Of a stretch of 64,000 nucleotides of DNA, positions 23,700 through 35,510 are shown in pieces; position 1 is the first letter of the stretch, and each line of letters starts with the position of its first letter. The position numbers were made by a program, and so were the translations under genes. The stretch lies in assembly GCA_947561585.1 (NCBI GenBank), contig CANNZV010002588.1, forward strand, positions 28,183 to 92,182, read 5' to 3'. Origin of the DNA: Caprella mutica (taxonomy: Eukaryota; Arthropoda; Malacostraca; Amphipoda; Caprellidae). The notes beneath the pieces were generated by a model. It had not been told where the DNA came from. It was given only the letters and a program-made list of their open reading frames with translations, and did no database searches.

Positions 23700-24215
23700 A
23701 AAAAGTGTACAACCAAATTGCCTGCAATTTGGTGAAACGATTGGTCCGTGTCTAGTGACCTGCAGCTAGAATTTTGGGAGTGACCCGATCAAAGGTCAAG
23801 GTCATGGTCATTTATAACTCAAAAAGTTTTGCACCATATTGCATGAAACTTGGTGGGACGATTGGTCAATATACAGGAACCAATTTTGTTACATTTTGGG
23901 AGCGATCGGGTCAAAAGTCAAGGATAAAGGTTAAGGCCATTTATAACTCATTAACTAAAAAAGCATTCATTCAACCAAATTGTCTGAAATTGGATGGTAC
24001 AATTGGTCAATGTCCAGGAACTATCTGGTAGAATTTTGGGAGCGATCCGGTCGAAGGTCAAGGTCATTTATAACTCAAAAAGTATTGAACCAAATTGCAT
24101 GAAACTCGGTGTGAAGATTGGTTATTATCCAGTAAGCAGTTTCTTAAATTTTGGGAGAGAACGGGTCAAAGCGGAGGCGAAGGTATGCACTCTACCGAGT
24201 GCACATAATTTAATT
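23700..24215 (+). repeat. About 120-bp tandem repeat, four diverged units
   Basis: Each unit carries AACCAAATTGC, GAAACTTGGTG, ACGATTGGTC, ATTTTGGGAG and AAGGTCAAGGTCATTTATAACTC in that order, with spacing of 117-140 bp. The array ends in the small palindrome TGCACTCTACCGAGTGCA (about 24186-24203). A related short array at about 26780-27010 ends the same way. The frames 23774-24227 are repeat translations. Confidence 0.75.
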
Positions 24216-24267
24216 TCTATAAGATGAATCACTGAATTTTAATCGTCTCATTTGCAGCTTTTGGCAC

Positions 24268-24385
24268 TAGGTGAAAGCTCAAGTTATCTGATATCGGGTT
24301 CCACACTTTATGTAGAAAAATTATTTAGGTATTGATTTTTATTTCTAAACTTGTATTTTACGTACTAGTATCATTGATACCAATT
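24268..24385. repeat. Inverted repeat arm paired with 35815-35930
   Basis: The segment from GTTATCTGATATCGGGTTCC through TTAGGTATTGATTTTTATTT to the ATTGATACCAATT region recurs as its reverse complement at 35815-35930. Both are probably copies of one dispersed element. Confidence 0.65.
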
Positions 24386-25279
24386 TAAGTAAGAATTGAA
24401 TAATGATAAGTATTATATTTATTTCTTACATAATCGACAATACACATAATAATTTACTCTAAAATGGACCATGTTAAATAGCTCATCAACTTTTAATTAT
24501 TGACGTTTAGTACCTAGAGGTTTAACGTCTGCTTCGGAACCAAAGGCCATGTCGCTGACGTCAAAAGGAAATGAAATACAAGGGACTGGAAGAAGCAGTC
24601 AGAAAGGAAAGTGGCTTCATGGACAAAGTCACGATGCTCATGGATGCTGAAAAGCTACTCCGTGAATGCTGCCACTTACCGAGGAATGTGACAAAAATGG
24701 TAACAGGCATCGGTGGCTGCACTCAAGGATGGAAGAGAGAAATGAAGAGGTGGATAGTAAATGAAGTCTACGTACGAGCCTACCTAACACAAAATCTAAG
24801 ACCTCATAATTGTAGAGCATAACCCTAGAGCTATCCTCTAAAACTGCATGGAGAGTTATAAACATGATAAACAAAAAATAAACAATGCATAATCCAAATT
24901 ACAACAGTTTGGGACCCAAAGGACGACAACCCCTTTTCTTCTATTCACCAAAGGCAGCTTCAAGAACCCCTCGGGGCTTATTTACAATAAGCAGTTTAGA
25001 ATAGATTCATAACAATAAATGCACTGACTACCGAAAAATCAATTGTTGGTTATACATTCCGTTTTCACGGCACTGGAGGAACACTGTTCAACAACCGATG
25101 TTCCAGTATCGCTTACTTTACGTTGATCCAGTGTACACAGTACACTGTACAATCGCACTATGGCACTAATGTGCCTATGTCCGATCGTACCTTTACAACT
25201 GCCGTAGTCCCCTGTAAGTCTATTAATTATTACTTATTAGGTATAGTTTATAGGGAGCACTACGTACGTTATATAGAAA
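24386..25279. other. Intergenic with an unrecognised 83-codon frame
   Basis: The plus-strand frame 24571-24822 encodes a basic, Cys- and Met-containing peptide (KWREMKRW-like motifs) that I do not recognise. It may be a retroelement scrap. A segment of about 60 bp just before it (CTTCGGAACCAAAGGC, GCTGACGTCAA) recurs in direct orientation at about 30103-30165. Confidence 0.35.
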
Positions 25280-25475
25280 GGTATTATGAGGGAAAAAATA
25301 AACGAGGTCACTTTAAATTTTAGATGCAAATACCGTGGAGTTTTCAGTAAAAATTTTGAGATTTGACACGTTGCATAGGATAAGCTCCACCTTCTCGTAG
25401 TATTGAGAAAAGATGCCATGCAGTTATAAGTTTATGACTATTTGAGACCAATTAGTGAATTATCTTTGAATATTG
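25280..25475. repeat. Inverted repeat arm paired with 31990-32180
   Basis: Phrases AAAAAATAAACGAGGTCAC, CCGTGGAGTTTTCAGT, TAGGATAAGCTCCACC and ACCAATTAGTGAATTATC occur here and, in reverse complement and the same order, at 32180-31990. About 190 bp is shared with little divergence. Confidence 0.75.
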
Positions 25476-25951
25476 AAATATAGTGCGAATTAAACTATAT
25501 CGTATTAATAAAAAAATTACATTTCGATTAACGATTATTAAAACCATCTGGCCTTCGACGAAATAAATATATTTATAAAAAAAAAACTATTGCGCTAAAC
25601 TATAATACTTGTCGTGTATTTCTCTTAATTTTTTTACATTTGAGTAACTACAGGAACAGTTATTTAACCATTTTGTAATAGTGGTTTACATACAGATTTA
25701 ATCGTATATCAAATTTTACTGAAATAATAATAACTACATTGCGTAGCACTTCACGAAAAACTGTTTGGCATCATTTGATTTAATATCAATCGATTTTTTC
25801 ATGCACTAAATTATTGACAGAATAACTAGCCATTCCATACTATCAGTTAATAAGATCAAAACTACTATCATTGAATTATTATTTGCAACAGTCCTATCTT
25901 AATAAGTGAGGGATAAGGATAAATTGAATTTTTTTGAAGGGCAAAAACTTA
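25476..25951. other. Intergenic AT-rich, nothing recognised
   Basis: No open frame of note and no repeat recognised. Confidence 0.4.
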
Positions 25952-26110
25952 GGTAAATACACAAACGCCAATATGACACAGTAGCTGATAGCTAGTGAGA
26001 GAAGATTTTCAATTTTCGACTATAGATGTTCAAACTTCATATCTATTATAGAGCATCTTTTTGTAATTAGCTATCGGCTGCTGTGTCACATCAGCTGTTG
26101 CGTATTTACC
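25952..26110. mobile_element. Short palindromic MITE, TTA flanks
   Basis: The ends GGTAAATACACAAACGCC and GCTGTTGCGTATTTACC are inverted, and the pairing extends inward (GACACAGTAGCTGATAGCTA against TAGCTATCGGCTGCTGTGTC). TTA on each side (25949-25951, 26111-26113) fits a 3-bp PIF/Harbinger-type duplication, but 3 bp is weak evidence. Confidence 0.6.
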
Positions 26111-26779
26111 TTAGTTCAATTTTTAATGTATATAATTAGTTCATAAAAAAAAAAGATAAATAGTAGAATATATACTATGGGTATAGGTAAAGCCACACCT
26201 AGTCTAGCGATGCATTGCCAAAGAGATTTCTACTAACTCCTAAAATTAGCTTACATATTCATTGCTTAATAACACATTCATTTGTATGAACTGTGTAATA
26301 GTTAAACTTGTAAGCTATATCTAAATCCTTGAATTGAACAGTATATCCCTATAGCACCATCTTCTATAACGGGAAGTAGTGTTGGCAATATTAATATTTT
26401 AACGTGGTAGAAAGGAGAAGATGCTATTGATAAATACTTTAATTTGATTGCTAGAGTTTAGAACCTAGAGAACGTATCTACAGTTCGATTGCAGACTTCC
26501 ACCTCTCTTTTCAAGATAGCTTTAATGGAGTCTTCAATTTTACATAAAAAAGAAATTAAAATGAAAGTATTTTGAAAAGTTATTGATATTTTTTTCGGAA
26601 AACATAACTAGTATAAATTGCCGCTCCCTTCATTTCGTCTTATTTTTGCCTTCTTTTGTCATTCAATAATTTGAATAGATAAACAATTTTTTCAATGATC
26701 TAGATTTATGTTGAATTTACTCGAATTGTAGTCCTCCCTATAACCTCGGTCCCTTCTGTACCATGAATTAAGTTTGATT
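26111..26779. other. Intergenic, nothing recognised
   Basis: AT-rich sequence without a supported feature. Confidence 0.4.
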
Positions 26780-27010
26780 AGATTTTGGGAGAGATCGGGT
26801 CAAAGGTCAAGGTCATTTATAACTCAAATAGTATTCAACCAATTCCCTGAAATTTGGTATTGACCATTTATTGGTCAATAACCAGGAACCATTTGATCAG
26901 ATTTTGGGAGTGAACGACAAAAGATTAAGTTCATTTCTAACTCAAGTCAAATTATTGGGTGGTCAAGGTTATATGTGGTGACGAAGGTATGCGCTCTACT
27001 ACGAGTGCAC
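26780..27010 (+). repeat. Second GGTCAAGGTCA repeat array, two units
   Basis: Two diverged units with ATTTTGGGAG, AAAGGTCAAGGTCATTT and TATAACTC, ending GAAGGTATGCGCTCTACTAC and GAGTGCAC. Same family as 23700-24215. Confidence 0.65.
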
Positions 27011-27030
27011 ATCATCTCGTTGGTCATGTG

Positions 27031-27209
27031 TAGGGTTGTGACAATATGCAGATAAAATAATAGATCTTAAGAATATCATATAGGAAACGAAGTGAAATGG
27101 TATCGGGTACTGTATACCGCTGATTTAGAATGATTAAATAGTCTTTCATTCATTCCGTCCATACTATTTCCTGTATCTATGATTTTAAACGCATATTGTC
27201 ACAACCCTA
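27031..27209. mobile_element. 179-bp hAT-type MITE with TSD
   Basis: The ends are TAGGGTTGTGACAATATGC and GCATATTGTCACAACCCTA, perfect inverted copies over 19 bp. The 8-bp TSD GTCATGTG (27023-27030 and 27210-27217) is perfect. A longer decayed relative lies at 4050-4575. Confidence 0.9.
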
Positions 27210-27499
27210 GTCATGTGTTGATATTTAGTCACCCAAACTAATTATTGATGAGCCATGTTGTTTCTTTCTCTTTTTTTTCACTATTATTCTGTTAATCTTT
27301 AATTTTATTACTTATTACTTTGCATAATATTGCTCTCCTCATTGGAGAGCATGCAGCAGCTGTCGAAATCTTCATGAGACTTTCGATGGGACTGATTAAC
27401 ACCACTAATTGCTGATCTTAATCAAATAGAAAAATAATTCCAGTATATGTGGTATAGCATGAGGAATTGCTAATTTCCTCTTTGAACGAAGGGCGAATA

Positions 27500-28650
27500 A
27501 AAGAAATTCCGATAACGCTCGTTACCATGATTGGAAAACCAATCTTGGTAACACGAGCGTTGATAGAACGGTGTTCTACGAGCGCGTTGGCTCGGCGAAG
27601 TTCAAGTTGGTAAAGCGGTAGACTGCTTTTGGTTACGGAGCTGAGTGGATAAAATTTATCAGAAATTCTGATAGATTTTTGATATCAATCGATAGTTGAT
27701 GCTCATCAATTGAAGGACTGACACACCGGAGGAACTTTGTTAGAGTGTTCCTGTAGCAAGGACAAAAATTTTTTAACGCTGACCAGAAGTTGGCCCCTCT
27801 TCAGGCAACGCCGTATACGTTTGACCACCTCTTATGTTCACACTTACCGATCCGAAAGTTTTGAACTACAAAAAATATTACGAGCGTTGAGAAGCAGTAA
27901 CTTTCCACTCCGCAAAGTTCCCCACCGCAACAAAACCCAGTCAAATTTTGGAACCATTATAGACGCAAATACGTAAATCTCAAATGCTTGACCACCGCTA
28001 CTTCACCAGCATTGCCCGGGCGGTGATTAAATGTTGCATAAACTTTGATAAGGCCGAAAACGTTTGAATCACGGACACGAGTTTTCTTAAATGGTCTCAG
28101 AAAATGAAGCAAAGATTCATTGCAGTGATGAACTTTGGTTTGTTGTTGGTAAGGAGGTCGCATAGCTCCATACTGCCAAACCAAAACTCGCTGCCTCTTC
28201 CTACCGTTAAGCCAATTCTATGTCAACGACGGCTTCAGCGGTTCACCGCTATGGCACCACCTGTATCTTATATTTTGATACATAATTTCGATACACAAAC
28301 TCATAAAAAAAATAACAACGCTCTGCCAAAGCTTGTCAACGTTTAATCACCGCCCGGGCAAAGCTGGGGAATCACCGTTCAGGATTTCTGCATTGGCCTA
28401 GCGGAATAAAGCGTTCACGAACTTGCTTCTAAAGGTGCCAGACTTTGGCTGGGTGGTATTTTAGAGGTAGCGACATTTTTAGAGAGTAAAACTACTGCTC
28501 CTCAACCCGTGCAACATTTTGAAAAGCTCAAAACCGTCGGAGCGGTAAGGGAACATAAGTGGTGGCCTGTGCTTTAACGAGGACCAACTTCTGTGAACGG
28601 TAACGAGCGGTGTCGAATTTTTCCACCGCTTAAGGAACGGGTGTAGGTCA
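27500..28650. mobile_element. Foldback element with long inverted arms
   Basis: The left arm (about 27780-28060) and right arm (about 28310-28600) are inverted copies: AGAAGTTGG, CACTTATGTTC, CTTACCG, TCCGA, GTTTTGA, GAGAAGCAGTA and GCCCGGGCGGTGATTAAA occur in matching order. Near the left end the hairpin AACGCTCGTTACC/GGTAACACGAGCGTT (27513-27563) closes on AAAA. The element is GC-richer than its flanks. The small frames at 27737-28346 are arm translations. Exact ends and TSD were not found. Confidence 0.65.
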
Positions 28651-28688
28651 CAATCACCCTAGACTTAAGTCCTCCCCCCCCCCATTTT

Positions 28689-28852
28689 TTAATCCATATT
28701 TACCTAGTTGGGCAAATGAATAGCTACTTAGATATGTATAACTGAGAGTAGCTACCTAGATAGAGATAACTGAGAGTAGCTACCTAGATAGGGATACTCT
28801 CAGTTATTTCTATCTAAGTAGCTCTTCATTTGTTTAACTAGGTAAATAAGGA
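28689..28852. mobile_element. Palindromic MITE with TACCTAGTT ends
   Basis: The left end ATATTTACCTAGTTGGGC and right end TTTAACTAGGTAAATAAGG are inverted. The interior repeats GAGAGTAGCTACCTAGATAG. One half of a second copy lies at about 30690-30755. Just left is a C11 run (28673-28683); beside the half copy is a G14 run (about 30760-30774). Confidence 0.65.
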
Positions 28853-28896
28853 TTCCTAAAATACCTGAGGAAAACAATATTACTATTCATTAGTCC

Positions 28897-30514
28897 GACG
28901 TCCCGGTACACGGAAAACTGCCAGGCGGAAAACTGCCGAAGCGGAAAACTGCCAGGCGGAAAACTGTCAGTCACTTATTGACAATTTAATCAGTTTAGTC
29001 AATAATGACATTAAATTTAAAAAAAAAGCCGTTCGCCTTTCGTTAAGGAGTTAAAGGGTTATTCATTTTCACAAAATAAAAATAATTGTTATATGTAAAT
29101 AAATTGATTAAAAAATATATAAAATATATAATTAGATTAATATTGCAGAAATTAATCAACTACAATATAGAAATTGAAAATATAACCTTTCTTAAAAAAT
29201 ACTAAGAGAACAAAGGAATAACTGTATTAGGGACAGAGTACAATTTCAATGTTTACACAACGCGTCTTTACATTATCAGTTCATAACGGGTTTAGAGTCT
29301 AATTATTTCTTTTTGTGTTTATAATTTGATAATTGAACGAGTCATCAACCTTGCAAACAATTCCATATTGCATACACATATTTACCATGTGGTTTAATGG
29401 TTGGCAATGCAGTATGAATATGTGCTATCCACATTGAACCAATCTAACCATCATAAAAACACATATTCAATGTGGTTATGCCATTTTAAAACCATATCAT
29501 AAAAAACATATCATATAGAGATTGTGTACACCACATCATATCCACATGTAAATCACCATACATAATTATTACAGGTGTTTACCAAGTGTTATTTACCACA
29601 TTCATAGCAATATGTTAAATACCATACTTATAACATATGGTAACCACATATAATTTACCATATTACCACGTAAAACAACATGTAATAAATATGGTATCCA
29701 TTTCCAAAAATATGCATGGAACCACATGGAATTGTTTCTATGGAAGCTAAACATTCACTTGTACTCACAATAAAACAACTTTGATCGATGTTCGTGAAGT
29801 ATTTAGAATTTGCAACCCGACATCAATGACTATTAAACTGCTATTACTCACCTAAGTCTCTTACAATTTCACTCGATCGAATTGGATTGCATATTAATTA
29901 TTAATACTTTTTACATATAAATGAAAATTGTTAAAATGAATGTGTTGTGTTAATGACATGGAGAATAAAAATGTAAATGTAATAACTACCTAACATACAT
30001 ATAAGTTGATTTAACATTCACTTAATTTATTGCATAATTTAAAATTATATTATTGTGAGAAAATCTAATTATTTAGTATTCACAAATCAGTACGTTCAAA
30101 CGTTTGCTTCGGAACCAAAGGCTATATTGCTGACGTCAATAGGAAATTAAAAACAAGAGACTACAAACGTAACTGAATATGTTTCTAAATTTTGCGTGAC
30201 TTCGAAAATAAGTTAAAAATAGTAATTATAAAATCCTTATGTGTACTGAAGTTTGGTTTACTGAGTGTATGATAAAGTAGCTTTGTTGAAATACTATTTT
30301 TCTTTGAATATTATTTAGGTATTCCAATATCTATGTAGTTATTACTCTACAGATGAATGTCCCCTCAACCCCTTAAAAAGGACTAACGCCATTTTTTTAT
30401 AAATTAAAATGTCTTTATAACTAAAGAATATTTCAGAAAGTCAAAAAATATACATGTATTGCCAATAAGTGACTGGCAGTTTTCCGCCTGGCAGTTTTCC
30501 GGACACCGACGCCC
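28897..30514. mobile_element. MULE-like element, 9-bp or longer TSD
   Basis: The sub-terminal repeats CGGAAAACTGCCAGGCGG at the left and their inverse CCGCCTGGCAGTTTTCCGG at the right, plus TGACAG/CACTTATTG flanks on both, mark long inverted ends. CATTAGTCC (28888-28896 and 30515-30523) is directly repeated, and GA extends it to 11 bp, which fits Mutator-type duplications. The 1.6 kb interior has no transposase frame. A stretch rich in ACCACAT/CATATGGT words lies at 29380-29720. Confidence 0.72.
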
Positions 30515-30790
30515 CATTAGTCCGATACCAAATTGGTATCACTTACTTCACTTATGAAGTTTATTACTGATTTAACATAAAATATATGTATATCGGGGGC
30601 GTCATTCCGAACCCCCTGCCAGTTAATTAAAAAATCATGAAGTGTGCAGTACAACAAACTAGCGTATACAACAAACTACATAATTAGCTACTCCCAGTTA
30701 TTTCTATCAAAGTAGCTCTTCATTTGTTCAACTAGGTAAATAAGTATTAAAAATTAGGGTGGGGGGGGGGGGGCTTATGTATCAGGGGGG

Positions 30791-31989
30791 TTCATGACCG
30801 GAGGCTTAAGTCCGGGTAGGCTCATGACCGGGAGGGGAGGATGCTTCAGTCTGGGGGTGGGGGGTCTCTCATGACCATACCCCTCAATTAACATCAAAAA
30901 AAAAGTTCGGCCAAAAAGTTAATATTTATTTACTTTTATATTGTATGTATTAGTTTAGATTTACAATACTTAAGAATAAGTCTGTCAATTTGAGTTTCTA
31001 AGTTTAAATTTTATTCATAAGAAAATAAATTTTTACCCTTCATCGATGATGAAGTTTTTGAAGGTGATAAATGAATAATTTTCCTCAGGGGTTCAATTTT
31101 GAATTGTCTGTGGTGAATGTTAGGGAAAGAGGTGGCGTCTTTGGGCTCTGAACTGTTGTAATATGGATTATCTTTTTTTATATTTACCATGCTTATCATT
31201 TCTTTAACACTAGTTGCAGTTTTAGAGAATAGCGCTAGAGTCACGCTCTCCAACTAAGAGGTTTTAGATTTTTCTGGTATGTAGGATTAATTTTCCATAA
31301 CCTTTTCATTTTCATATTCCGTCTGTGACTGGAGATACTTGTGTTTGTGTCTTTTTCCTACAGATGTCTCGTGGTAAATGACTGCATATTCACGTTCTGC
31401 ATCTGAGTATTTGTCGGCGACATTGTTCAATGATCATTGAACCATTTTCTTTTCTGACTGCTTCTTCGAGTTCCTTTCCATTTGACATCAGCGATATGGC
31501 CTTTTATTCCAAGCAGAGGTCAAACCTCCTAATTATGATAAGTTTTTAGTTACTGAAATTAATATAAATTGAAATAGGTAGCATCTAGATTTAGGTGATC
31601 CTTATAAGATACGTCCGTTAGAGAGGCACCATTTATTTTTTAATGGTGAACTCTGCTGCCTATATCATTTGATTTTAACTTAATTACAGTTGAAAAATCT
31701 AATTTGATTACAGAGTTAGGAATAGTTATATAAAATATGTTAAATATTAGCTGCAAGTTACAAATTATCGGATGGTTCCAATTCTTCGATCAAAATACAA
31801 ATAAGTATAAAATTAAAATTATTTAACTTTAATGATATACATTTTCTGGTGTATATTTGATATTAAGTGACCAAAACAAAATAGTGAAAATACTGTAATT
31901 ATTACTGAAGAACGCAAATCAATAATTATAATTAATTTTAAAAGAAATGTAAAGCTAATAGTAAAACAGTAAGATTTAATGCCACCAAC
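30791..31989. other. Intergenic, nothing recognised
   Basis: The minus-strand 80-codon frame at 31011-31253 shows no family I know. G-rich runs with CATGACCGG repeats occupy 30770-30880. The rest is AT-rich. Confidence 0.4.
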
Positions 31990-32180
31990 CATCTATACCT
32001 TCAAAGATAATTCACTAATTGGTATCTTAATAGAAATTAATTGGCATCTTTTCTCAATACTACGAGGTGGAGCTTATCCTATGCAACGGTGTCAAATCTC
32101 AAAATTTTGACTGAAAACTCCACGGTTTTTGCATCTAAAATTTAAAGTGACCTCGTTTATTTTTTCCCTGATAATACAAT
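31990..32180. repeat. Inverted repeat arm paired with 25280-25475
   Basis: Reverse complement of the arm at 25280-25475, with the same phrase order and only scattered differences. Probably another copy of one dispersed element. Confidence 0.75.
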
Positions 32181-32560
32181 CCAATTAAATAGAAAATAAT
32201 TCCTATATTTTTATACGTTTTAAAAAACAGGGAGAAAAGCGAATGAATTTCCAAATTCGAAACGATTCTTGTAGCGGCCGGGTAATAAAAATCTTTGAAT
32301 GCTTATATTTTGTACTCCGACCTCCGTAACACGTGCCTGCGAACAAGGACACAAATCAAATTCTAGCAATGAAACAATAACAATAATTAACCTAACTAAA
32401 TTAACAAACGATTAAATTAAAAAAACTGAATACTAAACTACAACAAACGTAATATACCTTCTAAACACTAAATAGAAGAAACAATATTCAGATAGAAAAT
32501 ACCCAAAGGAATAAACCTAAAATAACTTAACGAACAAAGTTACAAAATGGTAGGTAGGTG

Positions 32561-34113
32561 CAGAGATGGGCGGGAAAGTACTTCCCAAGTACCAAGTAAA
32601 AGTACTAAGTAACAAGTAAGTACTTCAAGTACTACTTGAAGTACTTTCCAAAAAGTACTTTGAATAATTACTTAGAAGTACTTTTTACAAGTACTTGTTA
32701 CTTTCCAAGTAGAAAGTACTTTGCAAAGTACATTTTTCCTTTCAGTCAAGAGATTTTAAAAGATTAGTTCTAAAATCTGTACAAAATTAATTCTTTTTCT
32801 CATCAAAACTGTATTTACAGCAACTGGATAAAAACTAGAGTTTGAAGAGGTCCAACATGTTGGAAAATTGTTTGTCAAGTAGTAAAATTGAAAACTTTGT
32901 CAAACAGTAGAATCGAAAACTAAGACTGTAAGACATTGTATACTTTTATGTGACGGTGAATATTTATATATACTGACATACAATCATGTATAGAGACTGA
33001 GTTATATTGACCAATTTAAGTACATTGAATATAATTATTTTTGATACCTAGATATCACAACCAATATTTACCAAACACATTGACGAATTATAAGCGTGTG
33101 GACGTGTACAGTGAGTCACTGTGATGATGTACTTACTATCAGAGTAAAGAGTCATTGTGATTTGTGATGATGTACTATCAGAGAAAAGAGTCACTGTGAT
33201 GATATACTATCAGAGAAAAGAGTCACTGTGATGATATACTATCAGAGTAAAGAGTCACTGTGATGATGTACTATCAGAGAAAAGAGTCACGGTGATGATG
33301 TACTACCAGAGAAAAGTCACTGTGGTGATGTACTATCAGAGAAAAGAGTCACTGTGAAGATGTACTGTCAGAGAAAAGAGTCACTGTGATGATGTACTAT
33401 CAGAGAAAAGAGTCACTGTGATGATGTACTATCAGAGAAAAGAGTCACGGTGATGATGTACTACCAGAGAAAAGTCACTGTGGTGATGTACTATCAGAGA
33501 AAAGAGTCACTGTGAAGATGTACTGTCAGAGAAAAGAGTCACTGTGATGATGTACTATCAGAGAAAAGAGTCACTGTGATGATATACTATCAGAGAAAAG
33601 AGTCACTGTGAAGATGTACTGTCAGAGAAAAGAGTCACTGTGATGATGTACTATCAGAGAAAAGAGTCACTGTGATGATGTACTATCAGAGAAAAGAGTC
33701 ACTGTGATGATGTACTATCAGAGAAAAGAGTCACTGTGATGATATACTATCAGAGAAAAGAGTCACTGTGATGATGTACTATCAGAGAAAAGAGTCACTG
33801 TGATGATGTACTATCAGAGAAAAGAGTCATCATGATGATGTACTATCAGAGAAAAGAGTCACTGAGAAGATGAACTATCAGAAAAAAAGTCACTGAATAG
33901 ATGTACTATCAGAGTTAACAGTATAAATTATTAGTTTTTTAATTGTATAGTAAATGTACTTGGTACTTTTAAGTACTTTAAAAAGTACTTGGTACTTGTA
34001 CTTTGAAAGTACTTTTTTATTTGAGTACTTTGGCAACTACTTCAAGTACATTGATTTACGAGTACTTGTACTTAGTACTTAAGTACTTTCGATGTACTTA
34101 TCGCCCATCTCTG
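32561..34113. mobile_element. hAT-type element carrying a minisatellite
   Basis: The outer ends are CAGAGATGGGCG and CGCCCATCTCTG, perfect inverted copies. The perfect 8-bp TSD GGTAGGTG lies at 32553-32560 and 34114-34121. Inside each end is about 160-180 bp packed with AAGTACTT-type palindromic words (32575-32745 and 33955-34095), typical of sub-terminal transposase-binding arrays. The core is 32960-33916, mostly a 32-bp tandem array. There is no coding frame, so it is non-autonomous. Confidence 0.92.
33111..33916 (+). repeat. 32-bp minisatellite, about 25 units
   Basis: The unit is AGAGAAAAGAGTCACTGTGATG plus ATGTACTATC. A block with the variants CACGGTG, CTACCAG, GTGGTG and CTGTCAG (about 33285-33385) is repeated about 158 bp later (33445-33545), a five-unit higher-order repeat. 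It lies wholly inside the hAT element 32561-34113. Confidence 0.95.
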
Positions 34114-34121
34114 GGTAGGTG

Positions 34122-35359
34122 AAATGATTTAATAAGACTATGGAGTCATATTGATGATATAATATGAAATTGGTCGATAATTGGCATCTAAACCATAACT
34201 AAAAATATACACCAACCATCTATGTACTATAAATTCAACAAATAATTTAGTAAGTAATGAAATAGTGGAAGGATTTAGAAACGCCATAAATAAGTAGTTT
34301 CTAACGGAATTTGGTATAAAGATACTATTGACAAGGCTATAGATTTGAAGCTACGCGAATAAGAACTAATTTACAGGCGCGCAAAATACATAAATTGATA
34401 TTATCTACCTAATATCAAACTATCAAAATAAAAAAGATAATAGTTAATGCTAAATTGGATATAATAAATAAGGAAACCAGTGCCAAGTGATTATGGACAC
34501 TTTTAAATGAATTAAAGAATAAAACTGTTAATGGCGATAAATGAAATTATAGCTAGGCTAGTTTTAATCTACACAAAAATATGACAATATTGGTAACTTA
34601 CTAAATGTAGTTCGGCTCAGTTCAAAGTTGATAGTTTACGGGCTTACAATTAGAACCTTCATCTGCCGTCACTCAACATATAATGAATAATAAGAGCAGC
34701 TGATTTACGCCGGTTATAAAAAAGTCATCTTAACATGATATTTAAATGAATAGCATATGCAAACTATATGTCAGGTATGAAATAAAGATGAACGCAGGAT
34801 AATAATTGAATATATAAACAATAAATGATGATAATCAAAATGAAAGTATATAGATTGTAACAAAAAATGGGAGTTCGCCACAATTCTTTTAAAACTACGT
34901 ATCTGTTTTCGTACTTCTGGTCGAAGTGTAAATTCAGATATCATTTAGAAACTGACATGAGTCGAAATGGTTGCTAAGTCGATAACCATCGTTAGCGCTA
35001 CGAATTCGACAGCAAACGGCATCGAATCGACATTCATAAGTTTGTTGGGATGCTATGAACTTTGAGATACTGGCATGCGAGTAGAGTGGGACAGCTGCTG
35101 TCCACTGTCACGTCAGTAACTCGCACCGTGTAACAGTTGAGGAGCAAACCTTCGGGCAACTTCCCTATAAACAACGGTCTATCGTTTCGATATCTTCTTA
35201 TGTCAAATTCAAAGCTAGGACAGCGGGTATCTAAATTTATTAATTAATTTTAATCGAATCGATGCATGAAAAAACGCTGAAAACGACATCATAAATCTCC
35301 TTCTATTTAATATTTCGAATTGATATTTAATTTAACACATCGAAAATTAGTAACGAAAT

Positions 35360-35361
<2 letters not shown>
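34122..35361. other. Intergenic; right arm of inverted repeats
   Basis: 34950-35130 contains TGTTGGGATG, ATCGAATCGACATTC and ACTCGCACCGTGTAACAG, inverted relative to 21853-22000. No gene seen. Confidence 0.4.

Positions 35362-35392
<31 letters not shown>
35362..35392. repeat. (AT)n microsatellite
   Basis: About 31 uninterrupted bases of alternating A and T. Confidence 0.95.
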
Positions 35393-35394
<2 letters not shown>

Positions 35395-35510
35395 TAAACG
35401 ATGCATAAATCTAGATAAAAAAACGATGTGTATTCGATGCGTGTAAAGAGTAATAGAAAAGCTGTTATCATCTCATATTTTCTGTCATCTGTTATAGTCG
35501 TATAAAAATA

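Noticed and set aside
24571..24822. 83-codon plus-strand frame
   Set aside because: No recognisable domain, no neighbours and no evident promoter or splice signals; kept only as an intergenic note.
33111..33916. CRISPR-like regular repeats
   Set aside because: Units are directly adjacent with no unique spacers, and the array lies inside a eukaryotic hAT element.
32575..34095. AAGTACTT clusters as a transcription factor enhancer
   Set aside because: They occupy the sub-terminal regions of a hAT element with defined ends and TSD, which explains them better.
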